DNA of 64,000 bases, taken from the NCBI RefSeq assembly GCF_016887565.1, contig NZ_CP069396.1, forward strand, positions 4,119,001-4,183,000. Reading direction: 5' to 3'. The notes under the pieces were generated by a model, which had not been told where the DNA came from, ran no database searches, and worked only from the letters and a program-made list of their open reading frames with translations. Position 1 is the stretch's first letter. Each line of letters begins with the position of its first letter. The stretch is from Archangium violaceum. Lineage in GTDB: Bacteria; Myxococcota; Myxococcia; Myxococcales; Myxococcaceae. This document shows, one piece after another, positions 48,818-57,275 of this stretch. The position numbers were made by a program, and so were the translations under genes.

Positions 48818-49800
48818 GCCCGCGCACCGCCTCTCTCGCGGACGTGCTCCGCGAGGCCCGGGAGCGGCGCGCGCCGCTGCGAGAGGACCCGCGCACCACC
48901 GCCTTCCGGCTCATCAACGGCGCGCCAGATGGCGTTCCGGACGTGACGGTGGACGTCTTCGAGCACGTGCACGTGGTGAGTCTCTACCGGGACTTCATGC
49001 CAGCCGAGGAGGTGGCGCTGCTGGATGCGGTGGAAGCGGCCTGGGCGCCGCGCAGCGTGTACCTCAAGCGCAGGCCCCGGGAGGCACGCCACCTGGCCAA
49101 CGTGGCGAAGGAGCAGCTCGCCCCCGAGGTGGCCGCGCGCGGCGAGTCGGTGGAGTCGCTGGTGGCGCTGGAGAACGGGCTGCGCTTCCTCATCCGTCCC
49201 GGGCAGGGACTCTCGGTGGGCCTCTACCTGGACATGCGCGACACGCGGGTGTGGTTGGCCGGGGAGGTGCGAGGCCTCACGGTGCTCAACCTCTTCTCCT
49301 ATACGTGCGGCTTTGGCGTGGCGGCCACCGCGGGCGGGGCGAAGCGCGTCCTCAACATCGACGCCAGCCGCCGCGTGCTGGACTGGGGTGAGGAGAACGC
49401 GCGCCTCAACGGACAGCCGGTGGACCGGTATGACTACGTGGCGGGGGACGTCTTCGACTGGCTCGGGCGCCTGACGCGCAAGGGGGAGACGTTCGACGTG
49501 GTGGTGGCGGATCCGCCCTCGTTCGCCACCACGCGCACCAGCCGCTTCTCCGCCGCGCGGGACTACGCCAACCTGGCCGAGGCCTCCGCCCGCCTGGTGG
49601 CTCCCGGGGGCCGGCTGGTGGCGTGTTGCAACCTCGCCACCCTGGAGTCCCGCCGCTTCGACGCCATGGTGACGGAAGGCGTGTCCCGGGCCGGCCGCAA
49701 GGGCAGGGGGGTGCACCAGCTGGGTCCCTCGCCGGTGGACTTCCCCGCCTCCCCCGAGCACCCGGCCGCCTTGAAGGTGCGGGTGCTCGAGCTCTCCTGA
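48814..49800 (+). CDS. Class I SAM-dependent rRNA methyltransferase (RlmI/RlmK-like)
   Basis: 328 residues, start coupled to the amidohydrolase stop with GGAGG just before. N-terminal beta domain (DPRTTAFRLINGAPDGVPDVTVDVFEHVHVVSLY), then the Rossmann domain with SAM motif VLNLFSYTCGFGVAATAGGAKRVLNIDASRRVLDWGEEN, ADPPSFATT (catalytic DPPxF) and PGGRLVACCN. This matches RlmI (m5C1962 of 23S rRNA) and RlmK/L-type m7G enzymes. The N-terminal PUA domain of E. coli RlmI is reduced. Probably a 23S rRNA modifier. Confidence 0.88.
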   Translation: MSPRTASLADVLREARERRAPLREDPRTTAFRLINGAPDGVPDVTVDVFEHVHVVSLYRDFMPAEEVALLDAVEAAWAPRSVYLKRRPREARHLANVAKEQLAPEVAARGESVESLVALENGLRFLIRPGQGLSVGLYLDMRDTRVWLAGEVRGLTVLNLFSYTCGFGVAATAGGAKRVLNIDASRRVLDWGEENARLNGQPVDRYDYVAGDVFDWLGRLTRKGETFDVVVADPPSFATTRTSRFSAARDYANLAEASARLVAPGGRLVACCNLATLESRRFDAMVTEGVSRAGRKGRGVHQLGPSPVDFPASPEHPAALKVRVLELS

Positions 49801-49836
49801 GCTCGCGGCGGCTCGTCCCTGGCACCCGGGTGGGCG

Positions 49837-51516
49837 TCAGGCGGGTGTGGCGAGCGAGCCGGGCGCGGAGGGCCTCCGGGTGGCCTCGCGCAGGATGGCG
49901 GTGACGTCGAGGATCAGCGCGATCCGTCCGTTGCCCAGGATGCTCGCCCCGGAGATGCAGGGGAGGTCCTTGAACATCGACCCCAGGGGCTTGATGACCG
50001 TCTGGCCTTCCCCGAGGAGCGTGTCCACGACCAGCCCGACCTTGCCCTGCGGGTGCTGGACGATGACCATGCTCTCCCGGGGAGGCGCCTCCGCCTCGTC
50101 ATGCGAGAAGAGGTGACGCAGCCTGAGGAAGGGGAGCGGCTCTCCCCGAAGGTTCAGCACGCCCGCGCGCTCTCCGGTCCGTCCCCGTGCGTTCGCGGGC
50201 AGCTCGATGCACTCCTGGACGGCGTCGAGCGGGATGACGTACGTGTCCGGGCCGACGCCCACCATGAACCCGTCGATGATGGCGAACGTGAGCGGGAGCC
50301 GGAGGGTGATCGTCACCCCGTGTCCCTCCCGGCTCTGGACGGAGACCTTGCCCCGCAGGGCTTCCACGTTGCGGCGCACCACGTCCATTCCCACGCCCCG
50401 GCCGGACATGGGGGTGATCTCCCGCGCGGTGGAGAAGCCCGGCGCGAAGATGAGCGAGAAGAGCTCCTCCTCCGGCAGGTTCTCGGGCTCCCGGGCGAGG
50501 CCGAGGGCCTGGGCCCGCTCGATGATCCGCGCCTTGTCGAGGCCCGCTCCGTCGTCGATGACCTCGATGAGGATGCCGCCGGAGTCGTGGGAGGCACGGA
50601 GCGTGATGCGTGCGGTGGCGGGCTTGCCCCGCGTCCGCCGCACGGCCGGGGTCTCGATGCCATGGTCGATGGCGTTGCGCAGCATGTGCAGCAGCGGATC
50701 GCGCACGTTGTCGACCACCGCGGTGTCCATCTCCACGTCCTCGCCCTCGAAGACGAGCTCGACCTGCTTGTCCCGAGCCTCGGCCAGGTCTCGCACGGTG
50801 CGCACGTACTGGCGGAACGTGGGGCCGAGCGGCACCATCCGCACCTTCATCACCAGTTCCTGAAGCTCGCGCAGCAGGCGTTCGCCCGCGCGGGTCGCCT
50901 CCCGCAGCTCCTCCCGCGAGTGTCCCCCCTCGACCAGCGCCGCCACCCCCTCCTGGGCGATGGAGAGCTCTCCGAGGAGATCCAGCATCCGATCGAGCTT
51001 GTTGATGCCCACCCGGAGGCTCCGGGCCCGCTCCTCCTCGGCGAGGAGCTTGCGTCCGGAGGGCTCGGGCGGAGGGCTCGCGGAGGAGGCCGTCTTCACG
51101 TCGACGGCCGGCGCTCCGTCCGCCGACGCATCTCGAGCCCATCCGGCCATGACCCCCATCAGTCCGCGGTGATGGGGGGTCAGCACCACCTGCTTGCCAG
51201 GGATCTGTCGGCGGAGCTCCCGCATCGCATCCACGGCCGAGAGCAGGAGGGAGACGACCTCGTGTGACGCGGCGAGCGCCCCGGTGCGCAGGCGCTCGAG
51301 CAGATCCTCGACCCCGTGCGCGAACTCGGCGAAGGCGGGGAGCTCCACACACGTGGCGTTGCCCTTGAGGGTATGGGCCGCGCGGAAGATGGTCTGCAGC
51401 CGCTCGGGCTGCTCCGGCTCCTGCTCCAGGCCGATGAGCTGCTCCTCCATGAGGGAGAGAAGCTCATCGCACTCGAGGAGGAAGGCATTCAGGAGCGCGT
51501 CGTGATCGAATTCCAT
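49837..51516 (-). CDS. cheA: CheA-type chemotaxis histidine kinase
   Basis: 559 residues from ATG 51516. HPt domain with phospho-acceptor His48 (AAHTLKGNATCVEL), a short linker without a recognisable P2 domain, dimerisation P3 helices, HATPase P4 (HMLRNAIDHGIETP, IDDGAGLDKARI, GRGVGMDVV) and C-terminal P5/CheW domain (IIDGFMVGVGPDTYVIPLDAVQECIEL). It autophosphorylates and passes phosphate to the CheY-like protein two genes upstream. Last gene of a four-gene operon with PilZ, CheY and GAF proteins. No receptor, separate CheW, CheR or CheB is encoded here. Confidence 0.93.
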   Translation of the reverse strand: MEFDHDALLNAFLLECDELLSLMEEQLIGLEQEPEQPERLQTIFRAAHTLKGNATCVELPAFAEFAHGVEDLLERLRTGALAASHEVVSLLLSAVDAMRELRRQIPGKQVVLTPHHRGLMGVMAGWARDASADGAPAVDVKTASSASPPPEPSGRKLLAEEERARSLRVGINKLDRMLDLLGELSIAQEGVAALVEGGHSREELREATRAGERLLRELQELVMKVRMVPLGPTFRQYVRTVRDLAEARDKQVELVFEGEDVEMDTAVVDNVRDPLLHMLRNAIDHGIETPAVRRTRGKPATARITLRASHDSGGILIEVIDDGAGLDKARIIERAQALGLAREPENLPEEELFSLIFAPGFSTAREITPMSGRGVGMDVVRRNVEALRGKVSVQSREGHGVTITLRLPLTFAIIDGFMVGVGPDTYVIPLDAVQECIELPANARGRTGERAGVLNLRGEPLPFLRLRHLFSHDEAEAPPRESMVIVQHPQGKVGLVVDTLLGEGQTVIKPLGSMFKDLPCISGASILGNGRIALILDVTAILREATRRPSAPGSLATPA

Positions 51517-51527
51517 CGGGAGGGCTC

Positions 51528-52112
51528 TCAGTCGGGCCGGGTCATGGCGAGGACCATGCCGGCTTGCCGCTCCAGCAGCGCGAAGAGCTCCCGGTCCTCG
51601 GGTTTGAGCGCGGGCTTCTGCGGCAGCATTCCGAAGATGGCGATGACCCCCCAGACGTGGCCGCCGAAGCAGCGCAGCGGGATGCAGGCGGTCAGCCCCG
51701 GCTCGAGCCCGGTGACCGTGGGACATGCGCCATCGCTCGCGATGAATGTCTTTCCGGTGAGTGCCGTGTGCCCGATGACACCGGAGCCCAGGGGGATGGA
51801 CTGGAAGCCCGCCGGGTCGATCCCCATCGAGTGCACCAGGCTCAGCGCCGAGCGTTTCGCGTCGAGCTCGAAGATTCCCAGCTCCTCCGAGCCGACGATG
51901 TTGTTGATGATCTCGCGGAGGATGTCGAGCAGCTCCCGCCGGTTGGCCGTCTCGTGCAGCCGGTGGCTGGTCACGCAGAGGTTCACCAGGAGGGACGTCT
52001 GCTCCTCGAGGCACCTCAGCTCCTGGCGCAGGGTGGCTACCTGGTGTCGCAGGGCCTCGTTCTCCGCCCGCAGCTTGGATCGGTCCGAGGTCATGAAGAG
52101 TGCATCCGTCAA
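51528..52112 (-). CDS. GAF-domain sensor protein
   Basis: 194 residues (ATG 52094 also possible). An N-terminal coiled coil (KLRAENEALRHQVATLRQELRCLEEQ) leads to one GAF domain (about 45-190: LLDILREIINNIVGSEELGIFEL, IPLGSGVIGHTALTGKTF, ACIPLRCFGGHVWGVIAIFG). No output domain, so it likely binds a small molecule and modulates the CheA encoded 11 nt downstream, replacing a classical receptor. It starts 3 nt after the CheY-like stop. Confidence 0.85.
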   Translation of the reverse strand: MTDALFMTSDRSKLRAENEALRHQVATLRQELRCLEEQTSLLVNLCVTSHRLHETANRRELLDILREIINNIVGSEELGIFELDAKRSALSLVHSMGIDPAGFQSIPLGSGVIGHTALTGKTFIASDGACPTVTGLEPGLTACIPLRCFGGHVWGVIAIFGMLPQKPALKPEDRELFALLERQAGMVLAMTRPD

Positions 52113-52115
52113 TGT

Positions 52116-52487
52116 CTACTCGCCCAGGTGGTTGCGCAGCCTGGCCATCAGCTCGCTCTTGTCGAAGGGTTTGGTGATGTAGTCGGTGCAGCCGCTCTCG
52201 TAGCCCGTCCGCACGTTGTGGGGCTCTCCACGGGTGGTGACCATGATGATGGGGGTGGACTTCATCTCCGGGTTCTCGCGGATCCGCTTGCAGGCCTGGA
52301 ACCCATCCATCCGGGGCATGATCACATCCATGAAGATGAGATCCGGTCGTTCGCGCAGCGCCAGGTCCACCGCCTCCGCGCCATCCCGGGCGATCAGCAG
52401 ATCGTAGCTGCCGCCACTCAGCATCATCCGATGCATGAGCAGGACGGTGTTCGAGTCATCCACCAGGAGGATCTTCTTTCGTGTCAT
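52116..52487 (-). CDS. CheY-like single-domain response regulator
   Basis: 123 residues from ATG 52487 (GGAG upstream). Canonical receiver: Asp10/Asp11, phospho-acceptor Asp54 (DLIFMDVIMPRMDG), Thr84 (MVTTRGE), Lys106 (YITKPFDKSEL). No output domain. By position it is the phosphorylation target of the operon's CheA. Confidence 0.92.
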   Translation of the reverse strand: MTRKKILLVDDSNTVLLMHRMMLSGGSYDLLIARDGAEAVDLALRERPDLIFMDVIMPRMDGFQACKRIRENPEMKSTPIIMVTTRGEPHNVRTGYESGCTDYITKPFDKSELMARLRNHLGE

Positions 52488-52519
52488 CGTCACGGTTCTC
52501 CTGACCGCGCTGAAAGGTT

Positions 52520-53656
52520 TCAAACCGGCTTGCGTGCGGTGGGGTCCACACCGCACAGCTCACGCAACTGGGCCAGGCCCCTGGGGCTCATGCCGAGGAA
52601 ATGCACGCCCATGCCCGTCGGGTAGGAAGCGGTCTTCCGGGGAGCGTAGGCGTTGGACCACGCCACGACCCCCGAGCCGAGCAGCTCCATGCGCAAGGTC
52701 GTCAGGTGGATCTTCAGCTCCACCGCGGCCCCCGGTCGCGCCGGCACGAGCGTGCGCAGGAAGATGCCCCCCGGGCTGAGGTCATAGGAGAAACAGGAGC
52801 TCCAGCTGCCGAAGATGTTGCCCGCCTCGCGGTATTCGACCGGACAGAAGAAGGGCACCCGCGCCTCGGGCTGGAGGGCATCGATGGCCCTGGAGAACCA
52901 GGCATTGGCCTTCTGGATGATCTGCTCCGGGAGGACCCGGGCCATGTCGAAACCGGCGATCAACGTCCCGCCCGTATGGGTGGCGAGGTGTCCGGGCCCC
53001 TCGGTGCAGATGAGGAACCAGCGCGACCCCGGGGGAAGCCCCGCTGGTTGGCGCAACTGGAGCGCGTGGGCGAGCTCCTCGCGGGAGTCGGTGCAGAGGA
53101 TGTGCAGATCCACGCCGGACTCCTCGCGCGCCGCGCGCTCGTCCTCGAGCGACTCGTAGCGTACGTGGTAGCCACTCTGTTCGAGCAGCTCGCCGGTCCG
53201 CTGGGCGAAGGTCCCCCTTCCATGAACGAGGGAGACGGTCTTCGCCCCCCAGCGTGCGAGGGGATGGGCGCTGGGGGGCCTGGGGGAGGAGGCGGCTTCC
53301 AGACGCAGCTGGAGCTGGCGGGTCTGCAGTGGCTTGAACAGGCAGTCCTCGCCTCCCACCCGGCTGAGGCTCTCGATGAACTCGGTGGGAGTATCGAGAC
53401 CGGCCAGGATGATCAGGGGCGCTCCCGTCAGACGACGCAGCTCCTCGACTCGCGCGAGCAGCTGCTCATCGCCCGGCATGATGGAGGCGCAGTCCAGGAC
53501 GATGAGGTGCGGACGTACCCGCTTCGCCTCCTCCAAGGCCGTCGCCAGGTCGCCCACCGCGAAACACTCGCGGCCCGCGGCCTGGATCGCCTGGAGGGTC
53601 AGCATCCGGAATGGGCTCTCGCCCTCGACGAGGAGCACCCCCCCACTGCTGCTCAT
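52520..53656 (-). CDS. Receiver-PilZ protein
   Basis: 378 residues from ATG 53656. A receiver-like domain (about 5-122; Asp in HLIVLDCASIMPG), a second receiver-like region with no clear Asp pocket (KTVSLVHGRGTFAQRTGELLEQSGY...DLHILCTDSREELA) and a C-terminal PilZ domain (FSYDLSPGGIFLRTLVPARPGAAVELKIHLTTLRMELLGSGVVAWSN). The PilZ D/NxSxxG motif is kept (DLSPGG) but the RxxxR motif is not evident, so c-di-GMP binding is uncertain. First gene of the CheA operon, 32 nt before the CheY-like gene. It may couple c-di-GMP or motility to this pathway. Confidence 0.85.
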   Translation of the reverse strand: MSSSGGVLLVEGESPFRMLTLQAIQAAGRECFAVGDLATALEEAKRVRPHLIVLDCASIMPGDEQLLARVEELRRLTGAPLIILAGLDTPTEFIESLSRVGGEDCLFKPLQTRQLQLRLEAASSPRPPSAHPLARWGAKTVSLVHGRGTFAQRTGELLEQSGYHVRYESLEDERAAREESGVDLHILCTDSREELAHALQLRQPAGLPPGSRWFLICTEGPGHLATHTGGTLIAGFDMARVLPEQIIQKANAWFSRAIDALQPEARVPFFCPVEYREAGNIFGSWSSCFSYDLSPGGIFLRTLVPARPGAAVELKIHLTTLRMELLGSGVVAWSNAYAPRKTASYPTGMGVHFLGMSPRGLAQLRELCGVDPTARKPV

Positions 53657-53880
53657 CACTCGGTTCCGACCCTGCCCATCCCCAGCGAGATCGCAGGAGC
53701 TTCAAATAATGTCAAACAGGTGAGGGCTCCGTCTGGAGCAGGGGCCCGCCAGAAGGGACCTACCTCGACCCGACAGGCGGGCTCCTCGCGGACGATGTCG
53801 GGCGGAGTAGGCCATGAAGGACCGGGGGCGCGAACTCTCTTGGCCGCCCGGGCCTTGGGGGAGTTATCGTCGCCCCTCCG

Positions 53881-55038
53881 ATGTCCGCAGCCTCTCGCTC
53901 GCCCGTCACGTTCGGCCAGTACACGCTCATCGACCGCCTCGCCGTGGGGGGGATGGCGGAGGTGTTCCTCGCCCACCACTCGGGGCCGGACGGCTTCGAC
54001 AAGCCCGTCGTCATCAAGCGGATCCGCCCGCACCTGTCCGGGCAGTCGGCCTTCGTGCGCATGTTCCTCAACGAGGCCCGGCTGGCCGCCCAGCTCAACC
54101 ACCCCAACATCGTGCAGATCCACGACCTGGGGAAGGTGGGTGACAGCTACTACATCGGCATGGAGTACCTCTTCGGCCGGGACATGAGGCGGGTCGTCCC
54201 CAAGGCCGAGTCCCTGGGGATTCCCTTCCCCATGGTGTACGCGCTGAAGATCGCCTCCTCCGTGTGCGAGGGCCTCTACTACGCGCACCAGAAGGTGGAC
54301 CTGTACGGCGCCCCGCTGAACATCGTCCACCGGGACGTGACGCCGGAGAACATCTTCGTGTGTTTCGACGGCTCGGTGAAGGTGCTGGACTTCGGCATCG
54401 CCAAGGCGGCCAACCGGGTGGAGCAGACGCGCGCGGGCGAGCTGCGGGGCAAGCTCAGCTACCTCAGCCCCGAGCAGTGTCTGGGCAAGCCCCTGGACCA
54501 CCGCAGCGACATCTTCTCCCTGGGTGCCGTCCTCTACGAGTGGCTCACCGGCTTCAAGCTCTTCACCGGCGAGTCCGACGTGGCCGTCATGCGCAGCATC
54601 GTCGATGGCAAGGTGTACGCGCCCTCGTACTTCCGCGCGGACATCCCCGAGCCCGTGGAGGCCATCCTCATGAAGGCGCTGGAGCGCGACCGCGACAAGC
54701 GCTACCCCACCGCCTGGCACTTCCAGCAGGACCTGGACCGCTTCCTCAACACCTACGAGTTCACTCCCACCCACCTCCACCTCTCCAACTTCCTCAAGCA
54801 GCTCTTCCTCGACGAGCTGGAGGAGGAGCAGCGGCGCCTGCGCCCCGGGGCCGTGCCCGCCGTGCCCGCCGCGCCCACCACGGAGCCGGAGATGGAGGAG
54901 GCCCCCTCCGAGCGCATCCTCCAGGTGTCCCTCACCGCCTCGCAGCTGGAGGCCCTGGAGGCGCTCGCCCGCAAGCACAACGTCCCCGTGAGTCGCATGG
55001 TGGGCGACATCCTCGCGAGCTGGCTCAAGTACCGCTGA
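53881..55038 (+). CDS. Ser/Thr protein kinase with ribbon-helix-helix-like tail
   Basis: 385 residues. Hanks kinase: Gly loop LAVGGMAEVFLA, VVIKRI Lys, IVHRDVTPENIFV near 150, DFGIAKA near 171, LSPEQ and DIFSLGAVLYEWLTG. All catalytic residues are present; RD kinase with an unusual Val-Thr after HRD. No TM helix. Residues about 345-385 (ILQVSLTASQLEALEALARKHNVPVSRMVGDILASWL) look like a ribbon-helix-helix DNA-binding or dimerisation unit. truA starts 1 nt after the stop, so they are co-transcribed. Confidence 0.92.
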   Translation: MSAASRSPVTFGQYTLIDRLAVGGMAEVFLAHHSGPDGFDKPVVIKRIRPHLSGQSAFVRMFLNEARLAAQLNHPNIVQIHDLGKVGDSYYIGMEYLFGRDMRRVVPKAESLGIPFPMVYALKIASSVCEGLYYAHQKVDLYGAPLNIVHRDVTPENIFVCFDGSVKVLDFGIAKAANRVEQTRAGELRGKLSYLSPEQCLGKPLDHRSDIFSLGAVLYEWLTGFKLFTGESDVAVMRSIVDGKVYAPSYFRADIPEPVEAILMKALERDRDKRYPTAWHFQQDLDRFLNTYEFTPTHLHLSNFLKQLFLDELEEEQRRLRPGAVPAVPAAPTTEPEMEEAPSERILQVSLTASQLEALEALARKHNVPVSRMVGDILASWLKYR

Positions 55039-55039
55039 C

Positions 55040-55834
55040 ATGCCCCGGCTCAAGCTGACGCTCGAATACGACGGCACCCGGTACGTGGGGTGGCAGGTGC
55101 AGCCCAACGGGGTCTCCATCCAGGCCCGGCTTTTGGGGGCGCTGGAGCAGCTGCTCGGTGAGCGGGTGGCCGTGGAGGCGGCGGGACGCACGGACGCGGG
55201 CGTGCATGCCACCGGGCAGGTGGTGTGCTTCGACACGGAGCGCACCCTGCCGCTCAAGGCGTACTGGAAGGGGCTCAACGGCTTCCTCCCGGAGGACATC
55301 GCCGTCGTCCGCGCCGAGGAGGTGCCCGCGGATTTCGACCCGCGCCGCTGGTCCCACGGCAAGCGCTACCGCTACCGGGTGAGCAACAGGCCCACGCGCT
55401 CGCCCCTGCGCCGCTTCACCCACTGGGAGGTCTTCTCCCCCCTGGCGGTCGAGGCCATGCAACGCGCCGCCACGCACCTGGTGGGCCGGCACGACTTCTC
55501 CGCCTTCCGGGCCTCGGACTGCCAGGCCGCCCACGCCATGCGCGAGGTGCGCCGGGTGGACGTCCAGGGCACCTCCGGCGACGAGCTCTCCTTCACCATC
55601 GAGGGCACCGCCTTCCTCAAGCACATGGTGCGCAACCTCGTGGGCACCCTGGTGGAGGTGGGCAAGGGGCGCCGCCCCGAGGCCTGGGTGGCCGAGGTGC
55701 TCGCCGCGAGGGAGCGCAAGCGCGCCGGCCCCACCGCGCCGGCCCATGGGCTCGTCATGGAGGAGGTCTTCTATGGAGAAGGCCCGCCTCCTCGCACCCC
55801 GGGCGGCACGGCGGACGGGGATGACGAGGAGTGA
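55040..55834 (+). CDS. truA: tRNA pseudouridine synthase A
   Basis: 264 residues. TruA motifs: LEYDGTRYVGWQ, catalytic Asp52 in AAGRTDAGVHATGQV, KRYRYRVSN, HDFSAFRA, GTAFLKHMVRNLVGTL. It makes pseudouridine at positions 38-40 of tRNA anticodon arms. The C-terminal acidic tail (GGTADGDDEE) is an addition. Second gene after the kinase. Confidence 0.96.
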   Translation: MPRLKLTLEYDGTRYVGWQVQPNGVSIQARLLGALEQLLGERVAVEAAGRTDAGVHATGQVVCFDTERTLPLKAYWKGLNGFLPEDIAVVRAEEVPADFDPRRWSHGKRYRYRVSNRPTRSPLRRFTHWEVFSPLAVEAMQRAATHLVGRHDFSAFRASDCQAAHAMREVRRVDVQGTSGDELSFTIEGTAFLKHMVRNLVGTLVEVGKGRRPEAWVAEVLAARERKRAGPTAPAHGLVMEEVFYGEGPPPRTPGGTADGDDEE

Positions 55835-55874
55835 GGACTCCCCGTGCGTCTCCGGCCCGCGCTTGCGCTAGGCT

Positions 55875-56522
55875 GTGGCTCCCGTGAGCACACCGAAGAA
55901 GGCCGTCCTCGAACCGCTGCGCGTCCGCCTCCGCCGTCTCCAGTTCACCGTGGGGCTGGGCTTCCTCGCGTTGATGCTCGGCTCCATGCTGAGCGCGGCC
56001 CTCACCCTGCGGCTCATGGACCGGGTCCAGGCGCTGCCCTTCGACTTCCTCCGGTACGCCATCGCCCTGCCGTTGGAGAACCTGTGGGTGCTCGCCGTAC
56101 TGCCCCTGCTCTGCTACGGCTCGGCCCGCATCATCGAGCTGCGCCCGTGGCCCACCGCGCTCGGGGCCGCGTTCACCGGCCAGTGCTTCATCCTCGCGCT
56201 CGACTACGTGCGTGATGGCGTGGACGGGTGGTTGGAGCGTGGCTGGCTGCTCACGTTGCTCGAGTGGGCCGTGTTCGCTGGAGGCGCGGTGCTCAGCGGC
56301 CAGGCCGTCATCCGGGGCCGGGCCCAGGCGAGCGCGCAGGTGGCACAGGCCCAGCAGCAGGCCTCCGCGAAGACGGACGAGTACGCCGAGTTCCTCCGGG
56401 AGGCCGAGCGCGCGGGTGAGAAGATCGCCCAGCGCGAGGCCGCGAAGGTCGAGGGGCAGGCGCCCGCGCCGGAGTCCCCGGAGGTCAAGCCCGAGGACGA
56501 GTCCAAGAAGCCCGCGGCCTGA
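55875..56522 (+). CDS. Inner-membrane protein with charged C-terminal tail
   Basis: 215 residues from GTG 55875 (GTG 55884 equally possible). About four TM helices (VGLGFLALMLGSMLSAALTL, YAIALPLENLWVLAVLPLLC, ALGAAFTGQCFILALDYV, WLLTLLEWAVFAGGAVLSG) followed by a 75-residue helical, Gln/Ala- then Glu/Lys-rich cytoplasmic tail (QVAQAQQQASAK, KPEDESKKPAA). No family recognised. Forty nt after truA, probably the end of that operon. Confidence 0.75.
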   Translation: MAPVSTPKKAVLEPLRVRLRRLQFTVGLGFLALMLGSMLSAALTLRLMDRVQALPFDFLRYAIALPLENLWVLAVLPLLCYGSARIIELRPWPTALGAAFTGQCFILALDYVRDGVDGWLERGWLLTLLEWAVFAGGAVLSGQAVIRGRAQASAQVAQAQQQASAKTDEYAEFLREAERAGEKIAQREAAKVEGQAPAPESPEVKPEDESKKPAA

Positions 56523-56525
56523 AGC

Positions 56526-56888
56526 TCAGCCGTGCACCACGCGCTTGACGCCCCGGCGCAGCAGCAGGTCGGGCAGCGTGAAGCGGTGGTCTCCCTGGAG
56601 CACCAGCCGCTCGCCCTCCACCGAGCCACGACAGGCGAGGCCCCGCTGTAGGGCTTGCAGCCACGCCTCCAGCTCGGCCCCGGGCAGGCCCAGCCCCTCC
56701 ACCACCGTCACCTCCTTGTCGCCGCGGCCGGCCTCGAGCCGCACCACCGCGCGCTCGGGACCCTGGGGCGGAGGCTCCTCGGGGAAGTCCTCCCGCCGCA
56801 CCTGGGGCTTCGTGGAGGGCAGGGTGTCGCGCAGGCCCTCGAGCCGGGCGAACGGGTTGTTGAAGCCCTTGTCCTTCTGCTTCGTCAT
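56526..56888 (-). CDS. SUI1/eIF1-like (YciH family) translation factor
   Basis: 120 residues. Disordered N-terminus, then the SUI1 fold: RAVVRLEAGRGDKEVTVVEGLGLPGAELEAWLQALQRGLACRGSVEGERLVLQGDHRFTLPDLLLRRGVKRV, where the GxxGxxxT-like and QGDHR segments are family marks. YciH/SUI1 proteins bind the ribosome and affect start-codon selection; the bacterial role is not essential. Co-directional with the 72-aa gene 15 nt upstream. Confidence 0.88.
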   Translation of the reverse strand: MTKQKDKGFNNPFARLEGLRDTLPSTKPQVRREDFPEEPPPQGPERAVVRLEAGRGDKEVTVVEGLGLPGAELEAWLQALQRGLACRGSVEGERLVLQGDHRFTLPDLLLRRGVKRVVHG

Positions 56889-56903
56889 GGCTCGCGCCTC
56901 CTC

Positions 56904-57122
56904 TCAGGGAACCCGGCGCCCGACGAGGCGCGTGAGGATGTCCTGGAACTCGTCGGGACCGATGTCGAGGCGCTCGACGACGTACCCGTAGAGCATGGCC
57001 GTCGGCACGTTGCGGCCCCCCCGCTCGCCCTGGAGCTGGTGCAGCGTGTGGAGGATGACGCGCTCCACGCGTGTGAGGCCGTCTCGCACATCGGGGATTC
57101 GGTCGCGTGGATCGATGGGCAC
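56904..57122 (-). CDS. Small conserved myxobacterial protein
   Basis: 72 residues from GTG 57122 with AGG 7-10 nt before. The chain (TRVERVILHTLHQLQGERGG, NVPTAMLYGYVVERLDIGPD, EFQDILTRLVGRRVP) is an all-helical fold like small winged-helix or DNA-binding modules, but no precise family is recognised. It probably shares a transcript with the SUI1-like gene. Confidence 0.7.
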   Translation of the reverse strand: MPIDPRDRIPDVRDGLTRVERVILHTLHQLQGERGGRNVPTAMLYGYVVERLDIGPDEFQDILTRLVGRRVP

Positions 57123-57275
57123 TCTCGGTTCCTCGTGGCCCGGAAGCCTACGCCACCCCGGCGCGGTCGCGGCACTCGTCTCGCGGGGGCCGGGGCTGGC
57201 CCGTCTTCCCTTTTTTCCGGGTAGCCAATCCATGGTGCATCGCGCCAGAATGGTGGGTGCACAGGGGAAAAGTGA

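Noticed and set aside
49517-52014. N-terminal extension of CheA to 52014
   Set aside because: It would overlap the GAF gene antisense-free but out of frame; the HPt domain begins at ATG 51516 as in normal CheA proteins.
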